DNA of 64,000 bases from positions 4,712,001-4,776,000 of the forward strand of contig NC_092672.1 of the NCBI RefSeq assembly GCF_964355755.1, read 5' to 3'. The position numbers and the translations under genes were made by a program. Below the pieces are notes generated by a model, which saw nothing but the letters and a program-made list of their open reading frames with translations, searched no databases and was not told where the DNA came from. The first letter of the stretch is position 1; each line of letters begins with the position of its first letter. Of this stretch, positions 1 to 13,113 are shown in pieces. The stretch is from Antedon mediterranea (Eukaryota > Echinodermata > Crinoidea > Comatulida > Antedonidae).

Positions 1-1374
1 ATTATGATGACGAATAATTTGCCTACCAACATAATAGTATTAGGCCTATTCATAAATATCAGTAGTTAGCTTAAAATGTTTTTCACCTAATTTATTTGTA
101 AAGGAACAAACATTAAACTGGACATTTCACATTTAATACCTTATAAAACGATTTTGTTTACATCAACTAGCCTAATTACAATCGTAAACAATCGCAAACC
201 CCTAGTGTACGGCCCCCCAGAGGGGGTTTTGTTGGCACAGTTCTGACTTGCCCAATTTGATTCAATTAAAATAGACAAATACAAAAATATTTTATCTAAT
301 TTTATTGGCATTCTTCCACCACAACGACCTATTTATTTACATTTTACATTTCCCTGATATATTATTAAATTTAGTTCTTTCCTATTCATTAATTAGCTTT
401 ACATGATACAAGTATGTTTGTATTTACTGCTCTGAGGCGCAGACCTTAATGCTGTGTTTGGAAACACACACACACATGGTAATTTAAATATAGGCCTACA
501 AATTATAATATCAAAAAATGATTTTGAACGAAACTATATATTTAGGCCTATACAAAAAAAATATCAATCAATAGATGGACCTAGGCCTTTTAAATTAAAC
601 AATTTATATTGCTGGTACATGTGGTCCTGGGACTAAATTTCTAATTTCTCATAGGCCTATAATCCAAAAATATTTCATAAGTTATATACCAGACTCAAGC
701 CTATAATAACATTATTTAAAATCATGATTTAGTAGTCATAGGCTCCAATGAATTAAGAATTTTTTTATAACAATACATTGTATATTGTTGTGGTTAGGTA
801 TACTCAACTTGCGGGTTACTGATAATACTATTTCCCAATTGAATCGTTTATGTATTTTTTGTAATGTTTGACCTAAATGAAATAATTGATTGATTATCCG
901 ATTTGCTTTTAATAGCGCCCTTGCTACAAAGAAGAACGAATTTGATTGAATGTCTAAATATAGAAAGATGTGAAGGAATTATCAATTTAATGTGTAGGCC
1001 TACTCAAACAAAGTTTACGAAAGTCCAAATATAGAATGAAGCGTTAAGGAATTAACGAAGTAATGTAGGCCTACTTAAAGTTTATAATACAATCGTGTAG
1101 GAGGTGATGATGGGTGACGACTAAAATTAGCTAGGCAAGCCCTTGCGGTTTTCAGTTACTAACTGTTCTATTTATACATCTCTCCGTTTGTTTTGTTTGA
1201 GGGGTTTTTTTTTGGCAACTCAATAAGAATGTTTTATAGGTGGTGAAGGCTGTAAAGGTATTTTGAACTTTAATAAAGTTTAGGATGGGATCATAAAATA
1301 ATTATACAAAGTACCCCGAAAATAAAAATAAAACATAATTTGTAATGTTTATTCTTATTATTTCGCTTTTTCAG
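1..1374. other. Intronic sequence 5' of the first visible SLC27A exon
   Basis: No exon, RNA gene or recognisable element was found here. The stretch is AT-rich with scattered TAGGCCTA-type words. The first visible SLC27A exon at 1375 starts in phase 0 after a TTTTTCAG acceptor and begins in the middle of the enzyme, so this is probably the 3' part of an intron whose upstream exons lie outside the window. The short open frame at 454-636 is not supported. Confidence 0.6.
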
Positions 1375-4300
1375 GAAACTACAGATTGCATTAACAAAGT
1401 GCGTTTAGCTGTCGGAAATGGATTGGGGGCAGACATTTGGCAAGAAGTGAAAGAACGTTATGCAATTGATCAAATCGTAGAGACGTATGGTGCTACGGAA
1501 AGCAACTTTGGCATCATGAATATTGTAAACAAACAAGGCTCCGTTGGCTGCTGGCCACCGTTATTGAGGGTAAGGTTAAAAACTTAAACCATCGTGTCCC
1601 CCTTCTTTGAAAAGCGTTTGAGGCAACTTCCCCCACCCCCCAAAATCCCAATTTCACCCCCCCCCCCTAAAATCCCATTTTCACCCCCACTTCCACCCAA
1701 TATACAGTATCCTTTATGCAAATAGGTTACGTAACAAATTATTTAGCCTAATCATAAGTCCGTGGTTTAAGTACGATGATGCCACACATTCATGCATATA
1801 GACATTTAAAAGTTTTAGAAAACTTGATTTGGATGTTCGTGTTTATATTGCTATATATCAATATTATTCATAATAAATTTAAATAAAAATTAAATTAGGC
1901 ACAGAGTTATAATTTAAAAGTTTAAGCAGTAAAAGTATAATATTTATATCACTATTTCGTTTTTTTAGACATTTTGTCCAATTGAACTGATAAGATATGA
2001 TTATGAAACAGCACAACCAGTCAGAGACGAAAAGGGCCGTTGTATCCGGGTCGCTCCTGGTACGTAGGCCTATCCTTAAACTTACTTATTTTTAGACATA
2101 ACTTATTTTATTTTTGTATAAACCTTTATACACAAAAAAAGCAATTGAGACTAAAGCTTGGTTCCCACTAGAGATGCAACGCAATGACGTAAAGGCAACG
2201 CAAGTGTGTTGACCAATGACAAGCGACAGTTCAAATAATTCATCACTTGTGTTTTTACACGTATACGATAGTATAACTTCATAAAAAAACATCTGCTAGT
2301 CTAAACATACGTACATCTGTATTTTGTTTCAAGTCTATAGACTTTGCCTTTTTCACTCTTCTCTCACAGTATCTTTGAGTAAAAGTCAACTAATTATCGG
2401 CCATACAAAGTAAAATTTGTTCCTATCTTGTCTATTGGGATTCATTTGTTTTAAATACAAGATGTGAGTAATCGTTAAAAGTCTCAACTTTGTCATGGTC
2501 CCTAGAGTTGGTCCCATCCACTCTCCCACAACCATACGTTATTATAAACAGCAATCCCGACTCGTTTGTTGACTCAATTACAACAACATCTAGCAATAAT
2601 GTTCTGAATTATATATAAAACGAATCTAATAATATGAAACGGAATAACAACAATAATAAGACAGTTGCGCAGTTATCATGAGAACATAACAATTATGCAG
2701 GATTTTAATTAATCACATCTTAATTATATAGCCTGCTCTCCATGGACCAATGGTCGCGTTCATCATTCGCACCAGAGAAAACACCCTTAACATTTAAAAG
2801 TTCTACCACACCACTCAAGGAAAATACTAATTGTTTTAAGGAAATATCTCAATTAAGGTTGATTGATCTAATTGAACAAGTTGATTTTCAACTGAAGTAA
2901 TTAAACCCGGATTATTTTTTACATAATAATCAATTATAAAAAAGTTTTTTTTTAATTATTGTAGATGAAGTCGGTCTGCTTGTCTGTCCCGTCAACAAAA
3001 TGTTTCCAGTCGAAGGCTATGTTGGAAATAAAGAATTAACAGAAAATAAATTGATAAGGAACGTTCTTCGAGAAAATGATATTTACTATAATACCGGAGA
3101 CCTTTTCATAAGAGACAGAGATCACTTTCTATACTTTAAAGATAGACTGGGAGACACATTCAGGTAAGATATATACACTATATAATATGGAACGCCAAAT
3201 GGGAATTTATTGGCGTCCAATAGTAAAATATCTCACGTCTCAATCATTATTTCTTAAATTATTAAAACAAAATTTCAATAAATGTTTTTAGTAATTTAAT
3301 GAAGAAAGAACAAGAATTAAAATACGTCAAAAGTCGAGCGGTTTTTTTGTAAGAAATATTTCTTTTTTATGTGTGTGTGTGACTCTGGTTAATAAATAAA
3401 CTCAGTCAATCAGTTCAAAACACCGAAACACACACAATCAAACTAGCCAACACGATAAGCAACTAAATAATCAACCATAATAAACATAAATAACCAACAA
3501 ACAATTTGTTCAACTTTTTAGTAAAAAATAATAATTACAATAAAGTCAATTTTATTGAGTAGTTTTTTGAGAGATTTTTTACGAGTAATCTTCTCCATAA
3601 ACTCGCCCACGAATAAAAAGTAGAACGGGAATAATAACCTTTGTTAGTCTATATATTACTGAATAACCTAATAATTTATTTTACCCTTCCACGAACAGTT
3701 TCTTGGAATGAAGCCACAACAATTAAATTAATAATAATGTTAGCTTGCAGTAGGTCTGTCGCAAGTCAATTTTGTCAAATGTTATCAAGTTGAAGTATCA
3801 AGGGGCTTAAACGATTTTTGTTAGTATTATCGTTTCCCATTGGTATCAATATACACTTAGATGAAAAGACATCGGAAATTAGATGGTTCCAATTAGTTGT
3901 GGTAAATTTAGAGAAGTTCATTTGGAGTGGACTGTAACCAGTATGACCTTGATTTAAAAAAAACCCAGCTGATTTGTATTCATTGTATAAAAGAAATACG
4001 ATAGAACCCTTATTAAGAAGACGCCTTCCGGACCCAACAAAGTGAACCTTCAATAGAGGTGTTCCTAAATCGGAGTTAGCCGTATATTGTTAAAATATCC
4101 TTTTGTTCGTTAAGAAGAGAGTCTCCCCTTCTACAGTAGGTGTCCTTTGAAAGGAGATTGATCTTTTATTATTCGTCTTGTTCATTATACGAAAAAGTGT
4201 CCTCTTAATCAAGGAAGAGTAACTCTGGTTAATAGAGTAACAATCTAGACAAAATTTTAATGTCTCTTAGGCTTAAGATTATGAAATCAGAAAATCAACA

Positions 4301-6890
4301 AATATCGATTGAATACATAGTTGCAGATGTTAACGATCTAATCCAGAATTATTGATACAGTGATTCAAACGATTATTTTAAATTTGAAAATTCTATGACG
4401 TTTTTTAAAATTTGTAAAATTACAAAAATCAAGAACTTTTTTATAGATTAAAAATCCCCTTCGAATTAATAATTAGATTAAACTACTTTTACGAGGCTCA
4501 AAAGATAATCGCACATCCCAAAGTTATGACGTATTCTAATATACAGTAATTTAAAAATGAAGATCTACATCGTAGATTATGATAATCCTAATCGAATTAA
4601 TAATTAGATTAAAATACTCTTAATTACGGAATGCATTGATATGGTCCTTAAAACAACACGGTAAATAAAACAGATAACAATTACATGACGTATATAATAT
4701 TTAGGAATAATTTCCCTGAAAATGGAATAATAAGTAGGTAATAACGAGGATAAACTGAAAGCTTAACCTTGAGCTCTTAAGGGATTATTCTACTAGATAA
4801 AATCACAGTATTTACTCTATAAACTATTTTTTTCAATATTTTAGAGTAATATTCAACAAGTTTGTAGAAGTTCGGTGATGTAATATTGATATCGAGAGCA
4901 TAGATTGCTGCAAAGATTTATTCTAAACAATCGATATTAATAATCAATCGATTATCATAAAACAATCGTTCACCAAAAATAACCGATGATTATACAAATT
5001 TGATAATTAATTTAAACAATCAATAATTAGTAAACAATCGATCGATAATCTTAAACAATCTAAAATCATAAGAAACAATCGATAATAATAAGCAATTGAT
5101 TATCATAAACAACCGTTAACTAAACATAATCGATAATCATAAACATTGGATAATCATAAGCAATCGATAAAAATATATATAGATAATCTATAATAATGAT
5201 AACCAATCGATAATCATAAACAATTGATTATCATTTGTGAAAATGCTCTACATTTCACACGTCATCATGTATCAATTAGTATGCATGTTTAATTTGGAAT
5301 TATATTTTATTTACAGATGGAAAGGAGAGAATGTTGCGACAACTGAAGTGTCGCAAATAATCAACGAATATGATGGTATCTTAGAAACAAATGTTTACGG
5401 CGTACATGTTACAGGTACGTAAATGATATACTTCTTCACCCGATACTCCGGATATCATTCCTGATATACTACAAGCGCACATCAGAATAAACGCACATTT
5501 TATACATAACGATCTTCCAAAGATTTTTGTTGGGTTTTTTGCCAGGTTTGATTCCCTGAGTAGATATATAATGATTATGCAACATATGGTTCTCTATATA
5601 TAGAGATCTAAATATAGACATACTATATTTATGTAAACATTAGCTGGCCTATCGGGACATAAACATGATAATGACCTTATTTAGGCCTAATGTATTTTTA
5701 TTTTTAATTCCCATTCATACCCTGTTTTACCCCTATCACATGTGTGTTAGTCATGTATACAATCATTTCTGTACCATAGCGTTACGCCAATTGAATATAT
5801 AACTAATAGGCTTAACCACCAAAATAATGTATAGGCCTAAAAGAAATGGGTAAAGCTAGCTGGAATAAGTTAATGAATTTGGCATATGACTCATGATGTT
5901 TTGTCAATATTGGTTGTTTAACTACACGTAAATATTATATTAAGACATTCCAAACATTTATTTCTCATGGGACTTCTCAACGTCCCCCCTACGTATTTAT
6001 CTTATTTTGTATAAAATGTATTTAATGGTGTGTAGGTTGACTTTTATAAGAGGCTATTTATGTAAATATTTATTTTCTAACGCCCACTGATTTCATGTGT
6101 TTTCGATGGTCCCAAATGGCTCCTCAAATACACTCGATAGGCAACCATTTTCCTAGCCCACTATACACGCACCACAATTTATTTATACTGCACAAATATT
6201 TATTCTGTAACAAGCTCTCACGACATATATTCATATTTGCTGAACTATAAATGACCCTGAGGCGCGTTTTATATCTATCTAAAATTGTTTCAATTCATCA
6301 GTACCTAGTATAAGTGGCTTATCTAAGATATTGAAATTAGGGGTCCGTGGGCGAGGTCATTGACGAGGTACATTGTGAACGAAATTAAGTGTTGAACTTA
6401 ACATAATGTCCTATATTTTTGCTCGGTAATCTACAAAATACCCCCCCCCCCCCACCAACAAACCCCTCCGCCAATCCTAGTTTATTATTACCGTACTCAT
6501 TACGCCCCCAATTACTTGATTGCACTCATTTTTCGTAAGTTTAAATAGTTGAAATGTATTTATGAATAATAATTCATTTTAGGTTGCTGCGGTAAAGCTG
6601 GAATGGCAGCCATCATCATGAAGCCCCAGTGTGCCATCGATCCCGAAAGATTATTTCATCATGTGACAAAATCACTTCCCAACTACGCATGTCCACGCTT
6701 TATTCGTTTGATGACGTCAATGGAGCATACGTGCACTTTCAAACAAAAGAAAACGCAGTTGGTCCAAGAAGGATTCGACCCAGAACTTATCTCAGACCCT
6801 CTTTATTTTATGGATGATTTGCAACAAAGGTACATACGCCTGGACCCGTCTCTCTACTTGAAAATTACAAATGGTGGTCTTAGACTCTGA
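1375..6890 (+). CDS. SLC27A: Very-long-chain acyl-CoA synthetase / fatty-acid transport protein, C-terminal half (SLC27A2/6-like)
   Basis: Five coding exons: 1375-1569, 1969-2059, 2965-3163, 5317-5414 and 6583-6890 (891 nt, 296 residues plus TGA). All borders are AG/GT and phases agree (0, 1, 0, 1). The family activates long and very-long-chain fatty acids with ATP and CoA at ER, peroxisomal or plasma membranes. Exon 1 carries the adenylate-binding motif YGATES. Exons 3-4 carry the FATP/VLACS signature (YNTGDLF, then [11 protein letters not shown], then [11 protein letters not shown]), and the last exon carries the Lys-containing TCTFKQKK motif and a C-terminus like FATP2/FATP6 (DPLYFMDD). 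The ATP P-loop motif must lie upstream of the window. Two usually conserved stretches differ: GHEGR-type is GCCGK, and TGTFK is TCTFK. No AATAAA was seen in the first few hundred bases after the stop. The exact paralogue is uncertain. Confidence 0.93.
1618..1700 (+). repeat. C-rich tract with a degenerate tandem motif
   Basis: About 50 nt after the first SLC27A donor there are several runs of 5-9 C separated by AAAATCCCATTTTCA-like spacers. It is a low-complexity tandem of roughly 25-30 bp with 2-3 copies. Confidence 0.6.
2152..2245 (+). mobile_element. MITE-B copy, truncated to one end
   Basis: It begins AAAGCTTGGTTCCCACTAG and runs into the family's inner GTTGACCAATGACAAGCGAC segment. The opposite inverted repeat is missing. 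It lies in an SLC27A intron. Confidence 0.7.
4905..5235. repeat. Degenerate AATCGATAATCATAAAC satellite
   Basis: About 17-bp units built on AATCGATAATCATAAAC repeat irregularly for some 330 bp just 5' of the 5317 exon. The half-palindromes ATCGAT and AATCGATT recur on both strands. The region is very AT-rich and has no coding potential. Confidence 0.65.
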
Positions 6891-7390
6891 GAAATTATGT
6901 TGTTTTTCATATATATTTACAACATACCTGTAACGAACTTGTACATTATGTATATATGATACATCACTTAAGGTATTTTTATATTTTCGTTATCAAAACG
7001 ATCATAGTAAATATTGAATCCGTCCAACGTTTTAGTTTCTTATAACCGAATTATGACGTCAACAAGACCTATTCAGGACACTATGTTTTGTTTATAGTAT
7101 TGTAGTATACAACAAAAAATACAGTATATTTAAATAGATAAAAATGTACACAGTTAGATATATTGTCCATAGTATAAGGTTACCGGTGCTCTTGGGGTTT
7201 AAATGATTCGACAGTTTTTTTTTTCAACTGAAATATAAATAGTTATATGTGTGACTTAACGTTAAAGAGTATTTGTAAAAACCGTGTCGATCATCGCTGC
7301 AAAAATGTATATATATCAACAAGGGCTCGTTCAGGCTGTTTTACCCGGTTTAAGTTGGTGTCCAAAAAATCGCTAACTTTGGTGGGTAGG

Positions 7391-7518
7391 TTAAGCGTGG
7401 TTCCCACTAGAACGCAACGCAAGGACGTAGGCGCAACGTAAGCGAGTTGACCAATCACAAACGATGGATTATTCAAACTGTCGCTTGTCATTGCGTTTCG
7501 TTCTAGTGGGAACCAAGA
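7391..7518 (+). mobile_element. MITE-B copy, both ends present
   Basis: It runs from TTAAGCGTGGTTCCCACTAG to CTAGTGGGAACCAAG. The halves are inverted repeats containing ACGCAACGCAAGGACG and flank a core with GACCAATCACAAACGATGG. It encodes nothing and is a palindromic non-autonomous DNA element. Confidence 0.85.
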
Positions 7519-8994
7519 ATTACCCGGGTAAATATAACTGAGACTGATATGTCGTGTAGGCCTACCTATTACCAATTTGTTTAATCATTTGCTGCAAAAT
7601 AACCATAATGCTGAAATTAAAATTTACTTACTTTATTTGTTTGCACAAATGCTGCAAAATATCAGAAACTGTATTGACTATAAATTTGTATCTTTATTTT
7701 GAATTTGTGCACATTAAACTATAATTTGGCCCTTAAGTTTTCTCATTGTGTTTGAAATTTCGTTGTTTTGGGACAACGCATATAATAATATTACTTAGTA
7801 TCAACATATTTAGTTAGAAAATAACTATGAATTGTGAAGTAATTCATAACATTTTTAAGCAAATAATTTTAGTTAAATAATATTATTTAATCGAAATCTG
7901 AATTGTGAACGCTGTTTTTACAGTAGTTTTGACGTAGATTTCGTTCTGTTTGTAACGATTTATTTAATATATATGACTTTTTTTGTTTACTTTGGAGACA
8001 AACATACAAAATAATGTGCAGTATAGCCAAACCAAACGTATGTCGTGCCTGTGTTTTATTAAAATTAATATTTATCATCAACCGTCTGTTTTTACAATTT
8101 TTTTTAGCATGCGCATGTTCCTTAGCAGTTTATATGTTCACTGTTTCTATAGTTTTTAAGATATATCGCCGAAGAGTTAAAGAATGGAACGTACTCAACA
8201 TATTAGGCAATCAATATTGTAAAGACACGTCCTCCAGTAATCGCATAACAATCATATTTATTGATTTATTTAATCATTTAGCATCCATTCAACAATACAT
8301 TTAAAATACAAAGGAAAAATACAACAATTGGAATAGTAAAATTGAATAAAACCAAAGTGAATGGATGCAAGGACGACTCATAAAATCGACAAGTCAATTT
8401 ATTTCAAATGGGGTCCATTGCAAGATAAATCGGAGGAGGAGGAGTAAACATTCCAGGAATATGTTGAAAAATAACACATCTAAAACATTCTATACAATCA
8501 ATTACTATCTGATTGTCTATAACGATCTAAATGTAAAACAAAATGTACAGACAGTACTTACACTACCTGCCTTCAACTTGAATCAACTATTTCTGTACAG
8601 ACTCCGCACGTTTACTTATTTGTTTCCATAGCCTGTATGTTAATTTCCTACCATTATGCTAATCACATACCAATGACCCTACAATTGACGGCACTTTTGT
8701 TGAAAGCTATATGAAGCAATTGATACAGTATAACGTGTTTGTGTGCATAGGTTCGATTCCAACATTATTCAATATCACCATCATCATCTTCCTATACTGC
8801 ACAGAACCTCATATTCGCACATGGATTGGTCACATTTATGCAGCTGGTGGGCTTCCTAATTTTTTCTTAAATTTTGTGTTCCATACGTTTCATATAATTA
8901 TTTTTTTAAACTTTTTTATTATTTTTTTACAAGATACATTATACATTTATTCACAATTACATTTACAATATTTAATATTAATATTTAATATTTA

Positions 8995-9035
8995 ACCAAA
9001 AGAAGCGAGTGCTTGTCAGTTTGGTAACCATTTAA
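8995..9035 (-). repeat. Fragment shared in inverted orientation with 21128-21160
   Basis: The complement of this segment reads CCAAACTGACAAGCAC, then CGCTTCTTTTGG. Nearly the same words occur in + orientation at 21128-21160 just before AATAAATAAAG, which suggests the 3' UTR of one LINE family. Confidence 0.55.
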
Positions 9036-11021
9036 ATGCATTTAATGTACGGTACATAATATGGCAGACAACATTCAACAAAAATTATGTAAAAAAAAGT
9101 AAAAACATTGGTCGCCCATATAATACCATTTTTTACGAAGATACTAGATTGTTGTAAGTAGTTTTCAAACCTTCCCAGTAAAATTCCAGTAATTTGAAAT
9201 AACGAACAAACGTAGAAAAGGGTAGGCCTACCTTTAATAGATTTAACCATTACATGTATCCGTACTACTTCAAACACATATAGTTCATGAAAACAATGAA
9301 AACTTAACTTTTAAGTGAACACCAACTTCCAAAAGTCTTCCAATTATTATATTAATGTGGAAAGTCGATAATAAGCATTACATAATTGCTTGACATGTCC
9401 TATTACACGTACTGTATGTAACAAGGCTATGCTGTTGAAACAACCTTATTCAAAACAATATAAAGTTATACTTTCTACACAGTAACATTAATTTGCTTTG
9501 AAGATGCCGATACATTTTTTCTATTTATGGAAAGAAACAAGATCACAAGATAAGGCATTACTAATTGTCAACCAATCACGTAAGACCAGGCGGCATACAT
9601 CAAAGTAATTGGCAGGCAAGGGTGAGGGGAAATGCTTATATGTGACCCTAAACGTTAAGGTGTATACCATGTCCTTTGGACGAACTCACAATCCGGTAAT
9701 AAAAGCCTTGGCATTACCACTGGGGTCTAGCAAAGAAGAGAATAATTTCAACCGTTGGCAAGTCTATTGTTAGTCGTAAAAGTGTAATTGAACGGAATAC
9801 CAACGCACTCAATCCCATTCTACTTAAAGATGATAGCTCAATGCTACAATATCAGATGAAAAAAAACCTTTTTGTTTGCATGTATTTGTTAACGAATTTT
9901 ACCAAGAGATCAGATTTTAGGGTTCAGTAACATTGTTCAGCGATAATTTCATGGCCTAAAGAGGTCTATAACTCACCCCACACTTATATGAATTATATAA
10001 ATCATAATATGATTTACAAGAGTAAAGCAATTAGGGATCAATAGCATTGTTTCAACAAACGTCAGGGCCGAAAGGGGAGTCACAGTTAACCGAATTATAA
10101 ATTAAAAATAGACAGACAAGCCCAAAACGTTGTGCTTCATTAACATTGTTTCAGCAACAATTTTCTAAAAATTGATTATAAGAGATGCCATTTATATATC
10201 AAAGTCAAACAGAGGCATATTATATTGATCATCTTATTTAAAAATGTATACTTTTATTCACATAATAAGGCAAATACCGGAACCACACTGATGTGGACGT
10301 CACGCCTTATGGATATGACTAATGAATATTCATGTTTATTTTGTGACTTATGTAAGAACTTATGTAAGAGAGAACTATCGCAATCTGGACCAGATTAAAC
10401 TGATTTACTGCAAGAACCTTCTATTTATTTCGAATATTGATTGCAGTACCGTATATTTTATGTTTTGCAAAACTATACTTTGTGTAAAATGTTGCAATAC
10501 ATATACAGTAGGCCTACATACATTATAAAAGAATAAAATTATCACTCGCACAAGAAGTAGTGCAACCGCTTCAAGTAAGCATTTCTTTTTCTGTTTGTCT
10601 TGTTAAAAACGGCAAGAATAAAACCGAGTTCTTCAAAACCTACGATTAGTATCACTTAACATTCTTAATTGCTCACAGTTGCAGAGAATATCTCTTAATC
10701 CGTAACTAATCCTGTCTACCTATAAACTGTTGATTCACATATCTCCAGAGATCAACGGCAACACGGTAACCCTTTGAATAAAAAAATAACATCATCTTTT
10801 ACCTACCACCCTTAATACATTAAGTGATGAATGATCGTGGTGTTATTCCATAAAGTGAGAATCTGAACCGGCGATTTGAAGGTTTAGTGGTCAGAATTGT
10901 AGAAACTATGAAAGGTTATAAGATTAGACACGTTTGTTCACAATCTAGGACTAATGTAGAAATTAACATACTTATGTTTTTTGCGAGTTCAATGAAAACT
11001 TTTTTGCACAAGTTGCTGTAA

Positions 11022-11400
11022 TCGGTAAAAACTTATTGTACTTCGGTAAAACTTGTTTCACGAAGGATAAAAACTTGATTCACAAACGTAAAAACTTTTA
11101 CTTCGGTAAAAACTCGTTGCACTTCGGTAAAAACTCGTTGCACGTTAGTAAAAACTGTTTCACAAACGTAAAAACTTCTACTTCGATAAAAACTCGTTGC
11201 ACTTCGGTAAAAACTGTTTCGCCAACGTAAAAACTTGTTGCACTTCCGTAAAAACTATGTTGCATATCTCTAAAAACTTGTCGAATGTAGATAAATATTA
11301 TGGTAACACGCGTTGTATTTCGGTAAAACTTGCTGCACTTTGGTAAAACTCGTTGCACTTCGGTAAAAACTTGTTTCACGGAGTTACAGCACTGATTCAG
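11022..11400 (+). repeat. 22-bp minisatellite (TAAAAACTCGTTGCACTTCGG-like)
   Basis: Roughly 17 diverged units of TAAAAACTNGTTNCACTTCGG, with variants such as CACAAACG replacing CACTTCGG. Open frames on both strands here (11036-11230 and 11487-11098) come from the repeat and are not genes. Confidence 0.85.
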
Positions 11401-12009
11401 ACAGGCAAAAACTTGTTTCGCACGGGTACATTTCGAGAATTTTATTACACATCGTAGGCAAAAGATTTGTAAAAGTACATTTTTCACGCAAGAAGAACTT
11501 GGGTAAACACTTTCTTAATAAATTAAACAAATTCTTGGTTACATTAATGGTATAGTAGTTATTTTATTTAAGCATAATATGGATTGGTAACAAAACATTA
11601 TGTATAAATACAGCCGTTTAGAGAAATTCCAGTTTTCTTACTTACGCGTAAAAATATTTACGGACATTTCAGATCAGCAACGGAAAGAATACATAGAACG
11701 AAGATCGTGATCTTGATATGAATATTATAAAAACTTAACAAAATGTATATACAATTGGGTACACATTCAAGGAAACCAATATTAAGTTTATAATTGGCCA
11801 ATATAATATTGGTGAATACGACGAATTCATGGGAAGCACCAAACATAAAAACTTATCTAAAACTAACAGTTAGCTACAAATAAATATTAATACTTTAACA
11901 CATGAAGTAAACGTAATTACGTTTGCGACCACTATGCTACAAGACAACAAATAGGCCTACAATCTTTAGTGGCGGTGCTACCGAAAAAATATAGTTTGAC
12001 TGTTGGTCT

Positions 12010-12163
12010 AGCTTAAGTTGCGTTCATACGCAACGCAAATGATGTGTGTATAACCATGGAGGATTTGACTAATAAAGCACAAGCGACAGTTTGCACGACC
12101 GGTAGTTTTTGATTGGTCAAATACTTAGATACGTCATCGAGTCTTATTGAGAACCACGCTTTA
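12010..12163. mobile_element. Degenerate MITE-B copy
   Basis: It keeps AGCTTAAGTTGCGTTC, CGCAACGCAAATGA, an inner TTTGATTGGTCAAAT and a terminal GAGAACCACGCTT. It is an old, diverged inverted-repeat element of the same family as 7391-7518. Confidence 0.6.
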
Positions 12164-12814
12164 GTGTGAAATGTATTCTATTTTATCTAGGTGAATAAAG
12201 TAAAATTTAATTCTATTTTCCCCGGTTCTTCGGATTATCTTCGACACCGCCACTAACTACAACTAAAAATGCTGCATATATAATTATTATATAATCGCTT
12301 AATATATTAGACTTACAAAAGGATGAGTAAGTTCATTAATCTTTCCCACCTATTATTACAAAATCAATGTATAATCGGGCGAACTATGAAATTAAATAGA
12401 AAGTGTTTATTTACTGTTTTTAATACAATTTTTGTTATAAATATTTTAAAATGCATCTGGGTGCACAATCTAGGAGTTGTCTTTAGAAAAATGACCAAAT
12501 ATGGTGTTTAAATTAAATTTTAAAATATTGGATTAATGAATAATAACGAAAATAAATCTGCTTCTACATTTTATATAATCATTTAGTTATTTTTCTTTTT
12601 GAACTTCTTACTTTTAAAAAAAAAAAAAAAACCAGATATGTATCAAACCAAAATAATTATTTAAAAAAAATATTTTTGGTAAGCATGTTTGATAGATCTG
12701 TAGATGAAATGTTGATACAACAAAAACTTGTCAACATGTTCTGATTTTCTTGAAACAATGACTGTGCCGGTCAACTTTAAAGGATCAGAAGATTATTACT
12801 GTATGCTAATCATG

Positions 12815-12868
12815 ACGATGATGTGACAATTGATGATGACGATGATGTGACAATTGATGATGACGATT
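12815..12868 (+). repeat. Two-copy 24-bp direct repeat
   Basis: The block ATGATGACGATGATGTGACA, followed by ATTG, occurs twice in tandem and then a third partial time. It is a short tandem duplication only. Confidence 0.75.
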
Positions 12869-13113
12869 TTAATTATAAAAAAAACTAATCCTAGTAAAAC
12901 TAATTATTTATATTTGACTGAAATATAATGTAAATTTCAGAATTTTGGTCATTTCTCAAAAGACTCTTCTTTTAGCATCGTTTCTTTGTTACAAGATAAA
13001 ACCAACATGATTATTTTTGGACAAGAAATGCAACTATTTGCATAAGTGCTATCCTAATAGATATCTTGCCCTTTCTGAGATATCATTCCCTTACTTAAAC
13101 ATATTGCCCTTAC

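Larger units (their letters stand above)
6891..13113. other. Convergent intergenic interval between SLC27A and the septin gene
   Basis: This 6.2-kb stretch holds the 3' UTRs of two genes that point at each other, both of unknown length. Apart from a MITE-B copy (7391-7518), a degenerate one (12010-12163), a LINE-like 3' piece near 9 kb and a minisatellite at 11 kb, no exon could be assembled. The open frames here (for example 8014-8304, 8711-8995 and 12323-12511) are AT-rich, lack family similarity and have no matching splice partners. Confidence 0.6.

Noticed and set aside
8014-8995. Three + strand ORFs of 88-96 residues
   Set aside because: They are AT-driven hydrophobic frames without family signal, splice partners or codon bias.
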